DNA from: Blattamonas nauphoetae | Lineage: Eukaryota; Preaxostyla; Oxymonadida | NCBI GenBank assembly: GCA_033064195.1 | Contig: JARBJD010000409.1 | Coordinates: 1-57,373, forward strand | Direction of reading: 5' to 3' | DNA length: 57,373 nucleotides | Shown here: positions 33,796-44,120 of the stretch, piece after piece | Position numbering within the stretch: position 1 is the stretch's first letter | Layout: each line of letters begins with the position of its first letter | Translations under genes and position numbers: made by a program | Notes under the pieces: generated by a model | What the model was told of the DNA's origin: nothing | Seen by the model: the letters and a program-made list of their open reading frames with translations, nothing else | Databases searched by the model: none

Positions 33796-33967
33796 CGATT
33801 CATGCAAATTATAGACTGGCCTCTTTGTTTTTGGATCGCATTTCATGATGCCAACAAACTAAACACAAACAGAATAATTATGGACAATAGTGTCATCCAT
33901 GATGTCTCTTCGTTATGAGTTAAACGGTTTGAAGTTGGTGATCTTGGGTTGATCAAGTCTTCTCAGA

Positions 33968-36238
33968 ATGACAGATGACTCTGAGGAGTTAGACAACACT
34001 TCCGGACAAGTTGAAGACGATTATGCTGGCAGTGACTTCGAAGACGGCAACAACGAGGAGCAAGCGGAAGAAAAGAACGAAGAGAAAGAAGACAGCGTGT
34101 ACGATGATCAGTTTGAGGAAGGAATGTCTGAAGACGATGCAGAAGCACAAGAAGATGCTGGAAAAGTGGAGGAACAAGATGGTGGTGAAGAAGAAGGCGA
34201 TGAACGAGACGAGGAGAAAGATGGTTTGGACGCTGAATGTGAAAACGAAGAATTGGGAGACGAACAAATGGAAAGCGAAATGAAGGAGTCTGAACAGGGA
34301 GAATTGGAGGAGGATCAAAATGGAGACAAAGACGAAGCTGAAGATGAAGGAGAAGTCGAACAAGATCAGCCGATGGAAGCAGAAGGCAATGATGACGAAA
34401 ACATGGAAGGATCCGACGGAGAACACGCAAATGGTGAAGATGAGGAGCATGAAGGCGGATATGACGAACAATTCGACGAAGGATCGGAAGGGGAACAGGC
34501 GCAAGATGAATCGTCGAAACCGATCGAAGTGGACGACGACGATGACAACGACACTCACCAAGAAGAACATGAGGATGATGCTGAAGGAACGATCGAAGCT
34601 GATGAACAAGAAGATGAAGAGGAAGGGAGAGAAATGGAGGAGGAAATCGACGACGCTGAAAAAGTAGCAGATGAGGATGGAAATGACGAACAAGAAGACG
34701 CGGATGCTGAAGTGAAGGGTGACGTGGAGACACAGGAGAAGAGTGAAGGGGATGAAGAATACAACGATGAAGAACCAGATACACAAGACAACGGATCTGG
34801 CCGCGACGAAGAAGAAAGAAAAGAAGATGAAATTGAAGATGATGCGAACATCGATGAAGAGAAGGACGGGGAAGCGGACGATGTGGTTCGCACACGCACA
34901 TTTGCACGGGAATCGCCGGGTGAGTTTGGGGATGGAAAAGATGAAGAATCAGAAAAGGACAAGGCCGATGGAGAAGCAGAAAACGATGAAAACGAGGAAG
35001 TGTCAGACATTGAAGTGGACATGAAGGACGAGGACGACCAACCAGACGATATCCAATCACCCGATCCCGCCGATCAAGATGTTGGTGAGAAGGACGATGC
35101 GATGGAAGGGAAAAGCGAAATATCTGACAATGAAGGCGGAAAGGATGAGTTGGAGGAGGAGGGAGCAGCTGAAGATGGAAACGATGAGGAGGGTGAGATC
35201 AAAACTCGCTCGTTTGCTCCCTCCGCCCAGAACGACCAGACCGACCCAAATGGGAACGAAAACGAAAATGACGATGATGAAAAGGCTGATACTGCCGATT
35301 TGGAGGATAATGAAGAAAATGAAGAACAGCTCGCGAAAGACAATTCGCAACCCGATCACGAAGACGCTGAAGATGAGAACGAGGAAAAAGAGGAAGAAAT
35401 GAAGGAAGACGCTGAAGTGAATGATGGTGACGCGGAATTTGGTTACGGGGACGAAGAGGACGAAGAAAAAGGTGAAACTGAAGAAAAAGGGGAAGAGGAG
35501 GAAGGAGAAAAGGAAGAAATTGAGGAGATTGAATATGTGGAGGAAGAGGTGAGTGGAGATGGGGAAGAAGTGTTGGAAGGAGAGGAAGAGATTGTGGAAG
35601 AGATTGAAGAGGAAGAAGTTGAGAATGGGGAGACAGAGAAAGAACAGCAAGAAGAGGAAGAGAAAGAAGATGAAAAAGAAAATGAGGAAGTGGAAGAAAG
35701 GGAAGGAGAGAGTGGAGAAGAAGAGAACACGGATGAACAGGAAGTGAAGGAACGAGGATTGGAGAATGGGGAAGAAGAGAAGGAAGGAGAAGAGAAAGAG
35801 AAAGACGCAGAGGAGAGGGAACACGAAGATGAAGAAAAGGAGAATGAGGAGAGATCGAACGAGGAAGAAGTGAAAACGCGTGAATTTGAGAAAGAAAGAT
35901 CTTCGAGCGATGGAGAAGGATACGACAAGGAGAGGAAGGAAGGAGGGAGGAAGGAAGAGGAGAGGGAATGTGATGAGAAACAAGAGGGAGACGAGAAGAA
36001 AGAGGACACTTCATCAGAAAGCGACAATTCATCGGAAAGCGACGATCAGCAGAAACAAAAGGAAGAAGAAGAAGAAAAGGAGAAAGCAGAAAAAGCGAGA
36101 GAAGAGAGGAGGAAGGAAGAGGAGCGACGACAACTGGAATCGGAAGCGAAAGCTCGGGAGATGGCTCGACAACGGCAGGAAGAGGCAGAAATTGCAGCGG
36201 AAGACGAACGAAATAGTTTTCACGAAGGAGACGAATGA
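33968..36238 (+). CDS. acidic low-complexity protein, N-terminal part
   Basis: 756 codons from ATG 33968, about half Glu/Asp in long runs, then Lys/Arg/Glu-rich towards the end. It carries a repeated acidic aromatic motif (DDYAGSDFED, VYDDQFEEG, GYDEQFDEG) and a repeated basic motif (VRTRTFA, IKTRSFA, VKTREFE). Frame and composition continue without change past the TGA at 36236-36238, and both motifs recur downstream (AVRIRSF, DVKTRSF, YENDFES), so 33968-38299 appears to be one gene with an internal TGA. Y-x3-DFE acidic motifs occur in some ciliary and centrosomal proteins, but I do not assign a function. No membrane span or signal peptide. Confidence 0.7.
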   Translation: MTDDSEELDNTSGQVEDDYAGSDFEDGNNEEQAEEKNEEKEDSVYDDQFEEGMSEDDAEAQEDAGKVEEQDGGEEEGDERDEEKDGLDAECENEELGDEQMESEMKESEQGELEEDQNGDKDEAEDEGEVEQDQPMEAEGNDDENMEGSDGEHANGEDEEHEGGYDEQFDEGSEGEQAQDESSKPIEVDDDDDNDTHQEEHEDDAEGTIEADEQEDEEEGREMEEEIDDAEKVADEDGNDEQEDADAEVKGDVETQEKSEGDEEYNDEEPDTQDNGSGRDEEERKEDEIEDDANIDEEKDGEADDVVRTRTFARESPGEFGDGKDEESEKDKADGEAENDENEEVSDIEVDMKDEDDQPDDIQSPDPADQDVGEKDDAMEGKSEISDNEGGKDELEEEGAAEDGNDEEGEIKTRSFAPSAQNDQTDPNGNENENDDDEKADTADLEDNEENEEQLAKDNSQPDHEDAEDENEEKEEEMKEDAEVNDGDAEFGYGDEEDEEKGETEEKGEEEEGEKEEIEEIEYVEEEVSGDGEEVLEGEEEIVEEIEEEEVENGETEKEQQEEEEKEDEKENEEVEEREGESGEEENTDEQEVKERGLENGEEEKEGEEKEKDAEEREHEDEEKENEERSNEEEVKTREFEKERSSSDGEGYDKERKEGGRKEEERECDEKQEGDEKKEDTSSESDNSSESDDQQKQKEEEEEKEKAEKAREERRKEEERRQLESEAKAREMARQRQEEAEIAAEDERNSFHEGDE

Positions 36239-38299
36239 CGAGAAAGGAGGAGAAGACGAACTCGGGCAGAGCGAGAGCGGGAATATGCGGAGACGAAGAA
36301 GCGAGAAGAGGAGGAGAAGCAGAAGATTGCGACGCCGTGGCGGTTTGACTCGAAATGGCCTCATCCGAAAGGGAAGAAGGGTGGGAGAGAGGGGAGTGGA
36401 GGGGATGGTCGAGAAGGAGGTCGGAAGAAGGAGGAAGTGCGGGAGAGGGAGTGGAAGGGGGAGAAGGAGAAGGAGAGTTCGAGTGAGTCGATTGAGGCAG
36501 TTCGGATTCGGTCGTTCACGATGCAGTCGACAGGAGTTCCTCGAAGGGAAGAGAAGAAGAAGAGGAAGGAGCGAATGAAGAGGGAGGACTCGGAAGGAAG
36601 AGACGAGAAGAGGAGAGAGAGGAGGGAGAGAGGTGGAAGGAAGGATGAGAGAGGGGAAGGAAGGGAAGATGGAGAAAGAGAGAAGAGAGGAGACGGGATG
36701 GATGGGGGACAGAAATCAAAACGGAAACGAGATTCAAAAGGAAAGAAATCTGAAGTTGGAAGGAAGAAAGAGAAAGAAGAGGATGGGACACGAGAACGAT
36801 CGAAAGGAGACCGAACAAACTCTGTTCGACGTTCGAAAACAGCTGACACGCAACCCCGATCATCGAAATCTCAATCACAGGAAGTGAAGAGAAAGAAGAA
36901 AGGACGAACAAGCGCGAAAGAGGAAGGGAAGGAAGAGAAGAAGAAGAGGAAGAAGAAAGATTTGGACTCGACGTTGGAAGAGATTGAGAACGAATGGTTT
37001 GGGCGAGTGGATGATTCGTCGGAACGTCGGAAGAGGCGGGAGGAAGAGAAGAAGATGAAGATGAGAGAAGCTGGAGACGAAGAATACGAAAACGATTTTG
37101 AGTCAGACGAAGGAATGGAAGACGTGAAGACTCGGTCGTTTGTCGGAGAGAAAGGGGGAGAGCACAGGACAGACGAGGACGGTCGGAGTCGACGGAGTGG
37201 AGCGACAACACTGACTCGGAGATCGCTCGAGAGGAGGGAAGAGGAGAAAGAAAGGGTGCGAGCGTATTTGGGATTGATTGAGAAGGCTGAGCGACAGTTT
37301 GTGCGAGAGGAGAAGAAGAGGAAGGAGGAAGAGAAGGAGGAAGAGGAGAGAGAGAAGGAGGAAGAAATGAGTGTGAAGGAATTGAAGGAAGAGATGAAGA
37401 AGAGGGAAGGAGGGAAGGAATGGATTGAGTTGGACTCGAAACTTGAGAAGAAGCGCAAACCAGTCAAAAATGACGAACACACTGATTCGTCCTCGTCGTC
37501 TTCCGATTCCGAATCCAATGCACATTCCGACTCGGATGCAGCGACGACACAAGAACGGGAAGAGAGAATGAAGACTCTTTCTTCGTCAGAAGCAGCGGTG
37601 TTCTTCGAGAACGAGTTCGGCAAGATGGAAAAGCGTGTTCGACAGAAGTGGCGAGCGCTTCGAGTTGAAAAGTGGTTTCGGGAGGAACTGGTTCCGTTCC
37701 TGTTCGATGACGGGTCGAAGAGGAGAGGGGGACGAGGGGAATCAGGTGAATGTGGTGGCAGACACACTCTGTCGCAGTATTCGCTGCTGTGTTCGCATCT
37801 TGCTCGTCTTCGCGTTGTGAACGAAAAGCGTCTGGAAACGATGTCCCGAATAAGACGCTTCAATTCTTTCCTGGACGTGTTCTATCTGGCAGTGGAGAGC
37901 GAGAATGAAGAAAACGAGGGACAGAACTCGATTTCGGCGATGGGACACGGAAACACGATGATGTCGGCCTCGATTTCGACACAAATGACGGCTGGAACAT
38001 TGGCGAGAAAGCCAGCGGTGTATCAAACGCTGCATGAGGTGATTGTGCGGGTGCAGAGAGAAGGGACAGCGACGCTGGCCGGACTGCACGAGTATTTGGG
38101 GATGGAGGAGTGGACGCGGGGTGAGATGGAGAGGTCGGGAAGAGATGAAGAAGCGCTGTTGAGGGAGCGAATTGGGGAGTTCAAGCGAAGTGTGAATGCT
38201 CTGGCGATTGGGGAGGGTGCTGGAAGGGAACAAGACAAGAAGGATCGTCGGCATACAAGTGATGGGGTTCGGCCGATCAGAAAAACTAAAAATGGGTGA
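36239..38299 (+). CDS. Lys/Arg/Glu-rich protein, C-terminal part of the preceding gene
   Basis: The frame of the preceding entry continues from 36239 to TGA 38297-38299 (686 codons). It reads KIATPWRFDSKWPHPKGKK, then highly charged helical sequence, VKTRSFVGEKG, a Ser-rich acidic patch (SSSSSSDSES), and a final region of about 250 residues that looks globular (FFENEFGKMEKRVRQKW, YSLLCSHLARLRVVNEK, TLHEVIVRVQREG). No good ATG lies near 36239, which supports one gene rather than two. The internal TGA may be a nonsense mutation or a sequence error. A 27-nt intron (36217-36243) would remove it in frame but lacks the pyrimidine tract of the other introns. Confidence 0.6.
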   Translation, partial: RERRRRRTRAEREREYAETKKREEEEKQKIATPWRFDSKWPHPKGKKGGREGSGGDGREGGRKKEEVREREWKGEKEKESSSESIEAVRIRSFTMQSTGVPRREEKKKRKERMKREDSEGRDEKRRERRERGGRKDERGEGREDGEREKRGDGMDGGQKSKRKRDSKGKKSEVGRKKEKEEDGTRERSKGDRTNSVRRSKTADTQPRSSKSQSQEVKRKKKGRTSAKEEGKEEKKKRKKKDLDSTLEEIENEWFGRVDDSSERRKRREEEKKMKMREAGDEEYENDFESDEGMEDVKTRSFVGEKGGEHRTDEDGRSRRSGATTLTRRSLERREEEKERVRAYLGLIEKAERQFVREEKKRKEEEKEEEEREKEEEMSVKELKEEMKKREGGKEWIELDSKLEKKRKPVKNDEHTDSSSSSSDSESNAHSDSDAATTQEREERMKTLSSSEAAVFFENEFGKMEKRVRQKWRALRVEKWFREELVPFLFDDGSKRRGGRGESGECGGRHTLSQYSLLCSHLARLRVVNEKRLETMSRIRRFNSFLDVFYLAVESENEENEGQNSISAMGHGNTMMSASISTQMTAGTLARKPAVYQTLHEVIVRVQREGTATLAGLHEYLGMEEWTRGEMERSGRDEEALLRERIGEFKRSVNALAIGEGAGREQDKKDRRHTSDGVRPIRKTKNG

Positions 38300-39184
38300 G
38301 AGTCCATTCGGACCATACAAGCAAATTCTCATTTTCTATACACTCCAATTCATATTTATTGTCCAGTAACGTGTATTTCTTGAAGAAAAAGGCGAAAAAA
38401 ACAGAACAATGGTCGGACGAGGTGGAGAATTTAATCCAACTATAATAGATGTGGGACTCAATTGAATTTGGAGACATAATTCACATTTCATCATAAATAC
38501 GCAACAAGGACAGTTGTAGAGTAAAGGAGAGATTGAAGGAAGCTTATTACACCTTCTAAAGGAGTGTGAACTCAAATGGAGATTTTCGGGAATCTCATTG
38601 CTTTTCTCATTTGTTATGGGCTGATCTCGATTCTCACATTAACTATTTCCATATGGTAACGAAAAAAAGATCAATAAAAACTGAATGAAAACACGTGTGA
38701 AATGTATGAAGTTGAGATGAACGTGATCCGTCCTTCAATTGGAGAGATCTCTTTCTGCATCCACGATCAAAGTATGACGACATGTTATCTCTGTGCTTGC
38801 CTAAATTTGTGAAGAGGATGAAAAAGAAGGAATGAGAAAGAGAGCAAACGTGCAAAACACGGAAAAGAGGCTGGATCCTTTTGGATTGGTGGAGTGACCA
38901 ACCTGTTCGTCTAATTTGTTGAATCAACAAAGTTGGATGGATAAACACCGAAAAATGTGAAAAACAAGAAGGAAATTGAGTGATGAAGGAAACAGGGAGA
39001 TATTGGCAAGAAAAGTGATGAAACAATTGTTGTTGAAAAAATTGATCAATTGAGTTGTGTATGAAGGAAAACACACCCGAATAGCATTTCAGCGAACATC
39101 AGGTCATTGTCCGCGAGTTGGCAAATCTCGAAGTCAGGATCCTTGATCGGGGATTTTTGAGCGGGCAAGAGTAGTGAGGAGCAA
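38300..39184. other. intergenic, AT-rich
   Basis: Nothing convincing. A minus-strand frame 39261-39046 (SPIKDPDFEICQLADND) overlaps the right edge but has no recognisable domain. Confidence 0.4.
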
Positions 39185-39228
39185 TTGTCCGGACAAAGTG
39201 AGGCGCTGTCCGTCCTCGGACAGCGCCT
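39185..39228. repeat. two adjacent perfect palindromes
   Basis: TTGTCCGGACAA (39185-39196) is a perfect 12-bp palindrome. AGGCGCTGTCCG (39201-39212) pairs perfectly with CGGACAGCGCCT (39217-39228) across a 4-base loop. Both contain TGTCCG. The second would form a strong hairpin in DNA or RNA and is followed by AATTAGGAG. Possible transposon end or protein-binding site. Confidence 0.7.
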
Positions 39229-39471
39229 AATTAGGAGGTCACCACTCGTAAGTCGCAACAATGGGCTTGATCAACCACTTCTTTCTGTACACGACTAAAC
39301 CCAGGAATTAATAAATTGATGACGAAAACAATAAGAGTGAAATAGGAAGGTTACATGTGGATGCGTGAATATGAGGAAGAAAAAGTAATTTAAGAGGATG
39401 AGGTGGGAAAGTGACGTTTTGGAGTGTGGATAGGCTGTGATGACCAAAGGAAGGGGCAGGAGGGAATGAGT

Positions 39472-40590
39472 ACACGAGGTGAGGGAGGGATGATCACACG
39501 AGGTGAGGGGGAGGGGATGATCACACGAGGTGAGGGGAGGGATGATCACACGAGGTGAAGGGAGGGGATGATCACACGAGGTGAGGGAGGGATGATCACA
39601 CGAGGTGAGGGAGGGATGATCACACGAGGTGAGGGAGGGATGATCACACGAGGTGAAGGGAGGGATGATCACACGAGGTGAGGGAGGGATGATCACACGA
39701 GGTGAGGGGAGGGATGATCACACGAGGTGAAGGGAGGGGATGATCACACGAGGTGAGGGGAGGGATGATCACACGAGGTGAAGGGAGGGATGATCACACG
39801 AGGTGAAGGGAGGGATGATCACACGAGGTGAAGGGAGGGATGATCACACGAGGTGAGGGGAGGGATGATCACACGAGGTGAGGGAGGGATGATCACACGA
39901 GGTGAAGGGAGGGATGATCACACGAGGTGAGGGAGGGATGATCACACGAGGTGAAGGGAGGGGATGATCACACGAGGTGAGGGAAGGGATGATCACACGA
40001 GGTGAAGGGAGGGATGATCACACGAGGTGAAGGGAGGGATGATCACACGAGGTGAGGGGTGGGGATGATCACACGAGGTGAGGGAGGGATGATCACACGA
40101 GGTGAGGGGTGGGGATGATCACACGAGGTGAGGGAGGGATGATCACACGAGGTGAGGGGAGGGATGATCACACGAGGTGAAGGGAGGGATGATCACACGA
40201 GGTGAGGGGAGGGATGATCACACGAGGTGAAGGGAGGGATGATCACACGAGGTGAAGGGTGGGGATGATCACACGAGGTGAAGGGAGGGATGATCACACG
40301 AGGTGAGGGGAGGGATGATCACACGAGGTGAGGGGAGGGATGATCACACGAGGTGAAGGGAGGGATGATCACACGAGGTGAGGGGAGGGGATGATCACAC
40401 GAGGTGAGGGGAGGGATGATCACACGAGGTGAGGGAGGGATGATCACACGAGGTGAGGGGTGGGATGATCACACGAGGTGAGGGGAGGGATGATCACACG
40501 AGGTGAGGGTGGGGATGATCACACGAGGTGAGGGAGGGATGATCACACGAGGTGAGGGGAGGGGATGATCACACGAGGTGAGGGGTGGGG
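39472..40590. repeat. minisatellite, about 45 copies of a 24-26 bp unit
   Basis: The unit is TGATCACACGAGGTGAGG followed by a variable purine tail such as GAGGGA, AGGGA or GGTGGGGA. The TGATCACACGAGGTGA core is nearly invariant, while the G-run varies in length and by A/G or A/T changes. One strand is purine-rich with repeated G runs, so G-quadruplex or triplex structure is possible. Each unit carries the palindrome TGATCA. There is no coding role; the minus-strand frame through it (a repeated PRVIIPP-type peptide) follows from the repeat. Confidence 0.95.
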
Positions 40591-40599
40591 AACGATTCC

Positions 40600-42183
40600 A
40601 TTGATTCTTCAGGCATTGACAGCAGGGATGTCAAATACCCCGCGCCTGTTGAAGGAGACGACAAATGTGCGGTTGGTCGGTCGGTGTTTTCGGGATAGAG
40701 AGGAGACGACCAGATCCAAGAACGAGGGACGCATCGTCGATCGAGAGACCGGAGCAACTGACGGAGACATCAGAGTTCATCCTCAGAGCAGGACGGTTGG
40801 GAGGAGTCGAGATGGTTGAGTGACGAAATGGCTGTCAGAGGAAGGAGCGTCCGAAGTTCACTCGATCTGTGAACAACGTCAATGATCGAAATCGAACTGT
40901 CATCGTTCCCCAGAACAGACAATCATAAATGGGGAACATTCAGGATTTGAGATGATCGTACTCGACGAGACAGTCACGTTGGAGTTAGAGAGTTTTCCAG
41001 CCGATGTTCCCATCCATCCGCAATCAATTATCATCAATGATACCAAAATCGAGCAGTGTGTGAAGATAAATATGAAGTTTGTCCTTTCGTCATGGTGGTT
41101 GGCTTTGTTCTTCCCCGTCAGAGACTCATGATGATGAGTTTCGTCCACCGACTATATGTGACAGATTCTTGTTCGTTTTCCTCAAAGATTCAGCGTGGTA
41201 GATGAGACTAGGTACTGTTGCGCATGAAATTGATGGTTGTTTAAGTCGAGTACGCGTGGAAATCCGTCCTGATTGTTGCATTTTTCTGGGGTCGGCTCCT
41301 CATCGATTGCGAATCCGAACAGAATAATGGAGTGTTGACATAGTCGCACTTCACGGTTCGTTTCGGAGATTGATCAAGAAGAAGTTCATCATCCGCCAAA
41401 TCCTTGGAAGCTGGTTTTGAATGAACCGATTACTCTCGTTCTGTAATTTGACGCATGAATAAGACCTGCTGAACACGACATGTCCCGCGTGCATGATAAG
41501 AGGATCCGTTCCGTGTCTCCGCTTTTCAAAAATATGCTGTGATGTTCAGAGACTCCTTCAGTTTGATCTCAAGGCGGTTCTCGATTGTGAGTGAATTAGA
41601 CATTGTGTCGAGTCTGAAGATGTGAACCTTTCCTTCAGATAATGAACTGACAATGAGAAAAGCAGAATTGTGGACAGTGTCGGGAATGTGATGTCCTTGA
41701 TCTTCTGCGTTTTGTTTGGAAGAAAAGAGGAGGCGTGTAATGAGACTAATCGATGAAGATGAGTGGAGAAAGAAAAAGATGCATACTGATGTTGTTTGTG
41801 ATCCAGATTTCTTCTATTTATGTCCATTTCTGATTGGAGAAAGATCTTATCATCTATTACAGACAAATGAAGAGAAAGAGGTAGAGAAGAGTGAAACGAT
41901 AATAAAAATGAATACTGATATTGTTCATTTTCCATGTGTCAATTCAGTGTGACATCATCGAGAGTGAGGAGATGGGCAAAGTGTGAATTGTGGAGATCTC
42001 CACAAGTTTGAAATTCAATGGAGACAGCAATGAGTGACAATTGGATAAAAGAAGTGTGGAATGGACAAGGGAATCTGAATTGCGATGTAATGGTCTCTGA
42101 GAGAAAATGTGAGTCGAAGTCACCATCCGATGGGGAGGACGATCCGGACCTGTCCAGGACTGGACACGATTGTCCGTTTCCAA
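40600..42183 (-). pseudogene. scattered surface-protein remnants
   Basis: Minus-strand pieces include VSCSGLSIDDASLVLGSGR and LSI near 40780-40680, SNVTVSSSTIISNPECSPF near 40990-40920, and ERILLSCTRDMSCSAGLIH near 41500-41440. They resemble the GSGLxLxSxDL...LGTGPLxSF phrases of the Pmp-like family. Frames are short and interrupted. The edges are uncertain. Confidence 0.35.
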
Positions 42184-42924
42184 ATGATCATAAATGCCTC
42201 GTGAAGAAATTCAGACGACTCTTTTTTTCACCAAATGAGCTCATGTCCAAGATCGGACAGGCCAGGACAATTCGGCAATTTATGGGATTTTTGTCCGAAT
42301 TCTCTAATACTCGTTTTTGATTTTTTTGAAAGACAAAATCTGAACAAAATTAACATCTTGGATGAATTGGAGGAAAAATTGAGTGTCAATCACGTCTATT
42401 TAAGCCACAAGAAACACTTCTTTCCGACTTGGACAGGGTCTCTGTCCGATGTCCGAGGAGAACGTGGTTTTGTCCGTCCGTTGCTCATCCCTAGGCAAGA
42501 GGGTATTTAGGCTGTTTGATCACATCCATTATCGAGTTTATCAATATTTTTGGACTCTTGGTATTAAGTTTTCGTCATGTCATCTGAGACGTGGCAGGTG
42601 AGAAGGATTGGGATATGAGTTTTCTCGGAGAACGGAGACCTTTTCACATTGGTTGTGGGAAGATCATACCTTGATTTTCCTTTCTCCACTTCAAGACAAT
42701 TTTACCTTTCCATTGACTTTTGTGGCGTGAACATACCAGTTCACGAATAATATTCACAAATATTAGACCGTACTTGTCTATAGATCGCTCAAAGACGGAA
42801 TTATGTCCCGAAAAAGAATTATGTCCCATGTCTATAATGAAGCGATAATAAGCTTCACGTCTCTGAGAAATGAAGATTGATGTGCATAAACGAAGAATAG
42901 GAGATAAACGGGACGAGTCCAAAG
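42184..42924. other. intergenic
   Basis: No gene is seen. About 42140-42470 repeats GGACAG/CTGTCC words as at 1.8-2.1 kb and 39.2 kb. 42570-42920 is the 3' flank of the acyltransferase gene. Confidence 0.4.
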
Positions 42925-44054
42925 CTACAAAGACGGTTTCAGGCCAGAATTGACTGCGTCGAGTTGTTGCATGGCCTCATCCCACGTGACTTGTCTATCC
43001 CAAACCCGACACTGCACGCGATTGTGCGGGACATCGAGATCAGGTCTATAATCCACGCCCATAAAATTCGCAATATACTTACCAACGTTGTCAGCGTACA
43101 GTTGGGGGTTCTTCTGCTCTTCAATCGATGGAACATACAAGTCGAGTATGTGATATTCCGCTTGATTGTAGAACTGGCACCCTGTTTCGAATATGACGTT
43201 GACAAAGCAGGGTGAACACCAGCTCATGCAGTGGTATTTGTAAGGATAAATTTGTGCTACGGGGCGGACCGGAAGGCCTGCAACGAACGCCCCTTTATGG
43301 AACTTGGCCACACACGAGCCGTTGGAGTTCGTTCCTTCGGGATACACAAGCACGGAGTACTCGTTCGGATCGGTTGATCGTTGACGATCACCCAAGGCTT
43401 CTACAGTTGTCTTTGTTTTTCCTGTGCCACTTCTGCTTCCTGTTGATGAAATTGCACGCATTTGCTTCAAAACAAAACCGAGAACGGGGGCGTCCATGAG
43501 AGCCCTTGTGGTGAGTACTGATGGCGAACCGAGTAAAGAACTGCCAATTATCCCGTCAAACATCGAGTTATGGTTCGCAACCATCGTATAGTGTTCGTCG
43601 ATGTTGAAAGATGGTCGTTCTGGGTCTTCTTTTTGTCCTTTTTTCGGTTTTGTGTGGTCAGCGACTTTTGGGATGATGGCAAAAATAAAACATGTTAGAA
43701 TCGCACCAGAGCGAAGAACGAAACGACCGAGAGCTCGACGCCACTTTGGAGGGGGGTTATCCCAATCCTGTAGGAGAATGAGATTAAACGATGGGTTTGG
43801 AACAAACTGAGTAACCCAGGTAGGTGAGCCGAAGAAATATATACATCAACACAAAGAGCATAATAAAGAGGATAACACGAGCCAGAGCAATAAGAGGACC
43901 TGGAAAGATCCATCTCTTGAAAAATCGGTACCACTTCTGTTGGAGGTGAAAATTAACTGAAAGAAACCGGTCCTGGGAGAGGGAGTGTGTAAAACTTCAA
44001 TTGGGGATGTTGCAGAAGGCGCTCGTGATTGATGGGGTGTGGGTTCGCGTACAT
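42925..44054 (-). CDS. LPCAT-like lysophospholipid acyltransferase
   Basis: Exons 44054-43968, 43936-43808 and 43767-42925 give 352 residues from ATG (MYANPHPINHERLL). Introns are 43937-43967 (31 nt) and 43768-43807 (40 nt). An N-terminal hydrophobic span (LIALARVILFIMLFVLMYIF) is followed by acyltransferase motif I as NHNSMFD (NHxxxxD), the YPEGTNSNG motif, and GAFVAGLPVRPVAQIYP. The C-terminal part CQFYNQAEYHILDLYVPS with EEQKNPQLYADNV is characteristic of the LPCAT/LPEAT family of the PlsC superfamily. Expected role: transfer of an acyl chain from acyl-CoA to a lysophospholipid at the ER membrane. Shorter than animal LPCAT1/2, with no EF-hand region. It appears complete and intact, and is divergently paired with a tail-anchored protein gene. 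Confidence 0.88.
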
Positions 44055-44120
44055 CGTAGAAAATAAATAGATCCAGCCCGTAGTTTGTGCAATTTCATAA
44101 GGAGTTGCCGAGATCGGCCC
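44055..44120. promoter_or_regulatory. bidirectional promoter region, 66 bp
   Basis: The start codons of the acyltransferase (44054, minus) and the tail-anchored protein (44121, plus) are 66 bases apart, so both promoters and both leaders must fit here. It contains AAAATAAATAGATCC and TTTCATAAGG. Very short 5' leaders are implied. Confidence 0.5.

Noticed and set aside
36217-36243. A 27-nt intron removing the TGA in the acidic protein
   Set aside because: In-frame GT...AG exists, but there is no pyrimidine tract or usual acceptor, unlike every other inferred intron.
33989-37863. Long minus-strand frames (up to 365 codons) opposite the acidic protein
   Set aside because: They are Ser/Leu/Phe/Pro monotony forced by GAA/GAG-rich codons on the plus strand; no domain, and the plus strand has repeated motifs and a globular end.
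39472-40590. CRISPR-like array
   Set aside because: There are no unique spacers; the units are contiguous variants of one 24-26 bp repeat.
44085-44120. GTG start for the tail-anchored protein
   Set aside because: Eukaryotic initiation favours the in-frame ATG at 44121; the GTG is only the start of the open frame.
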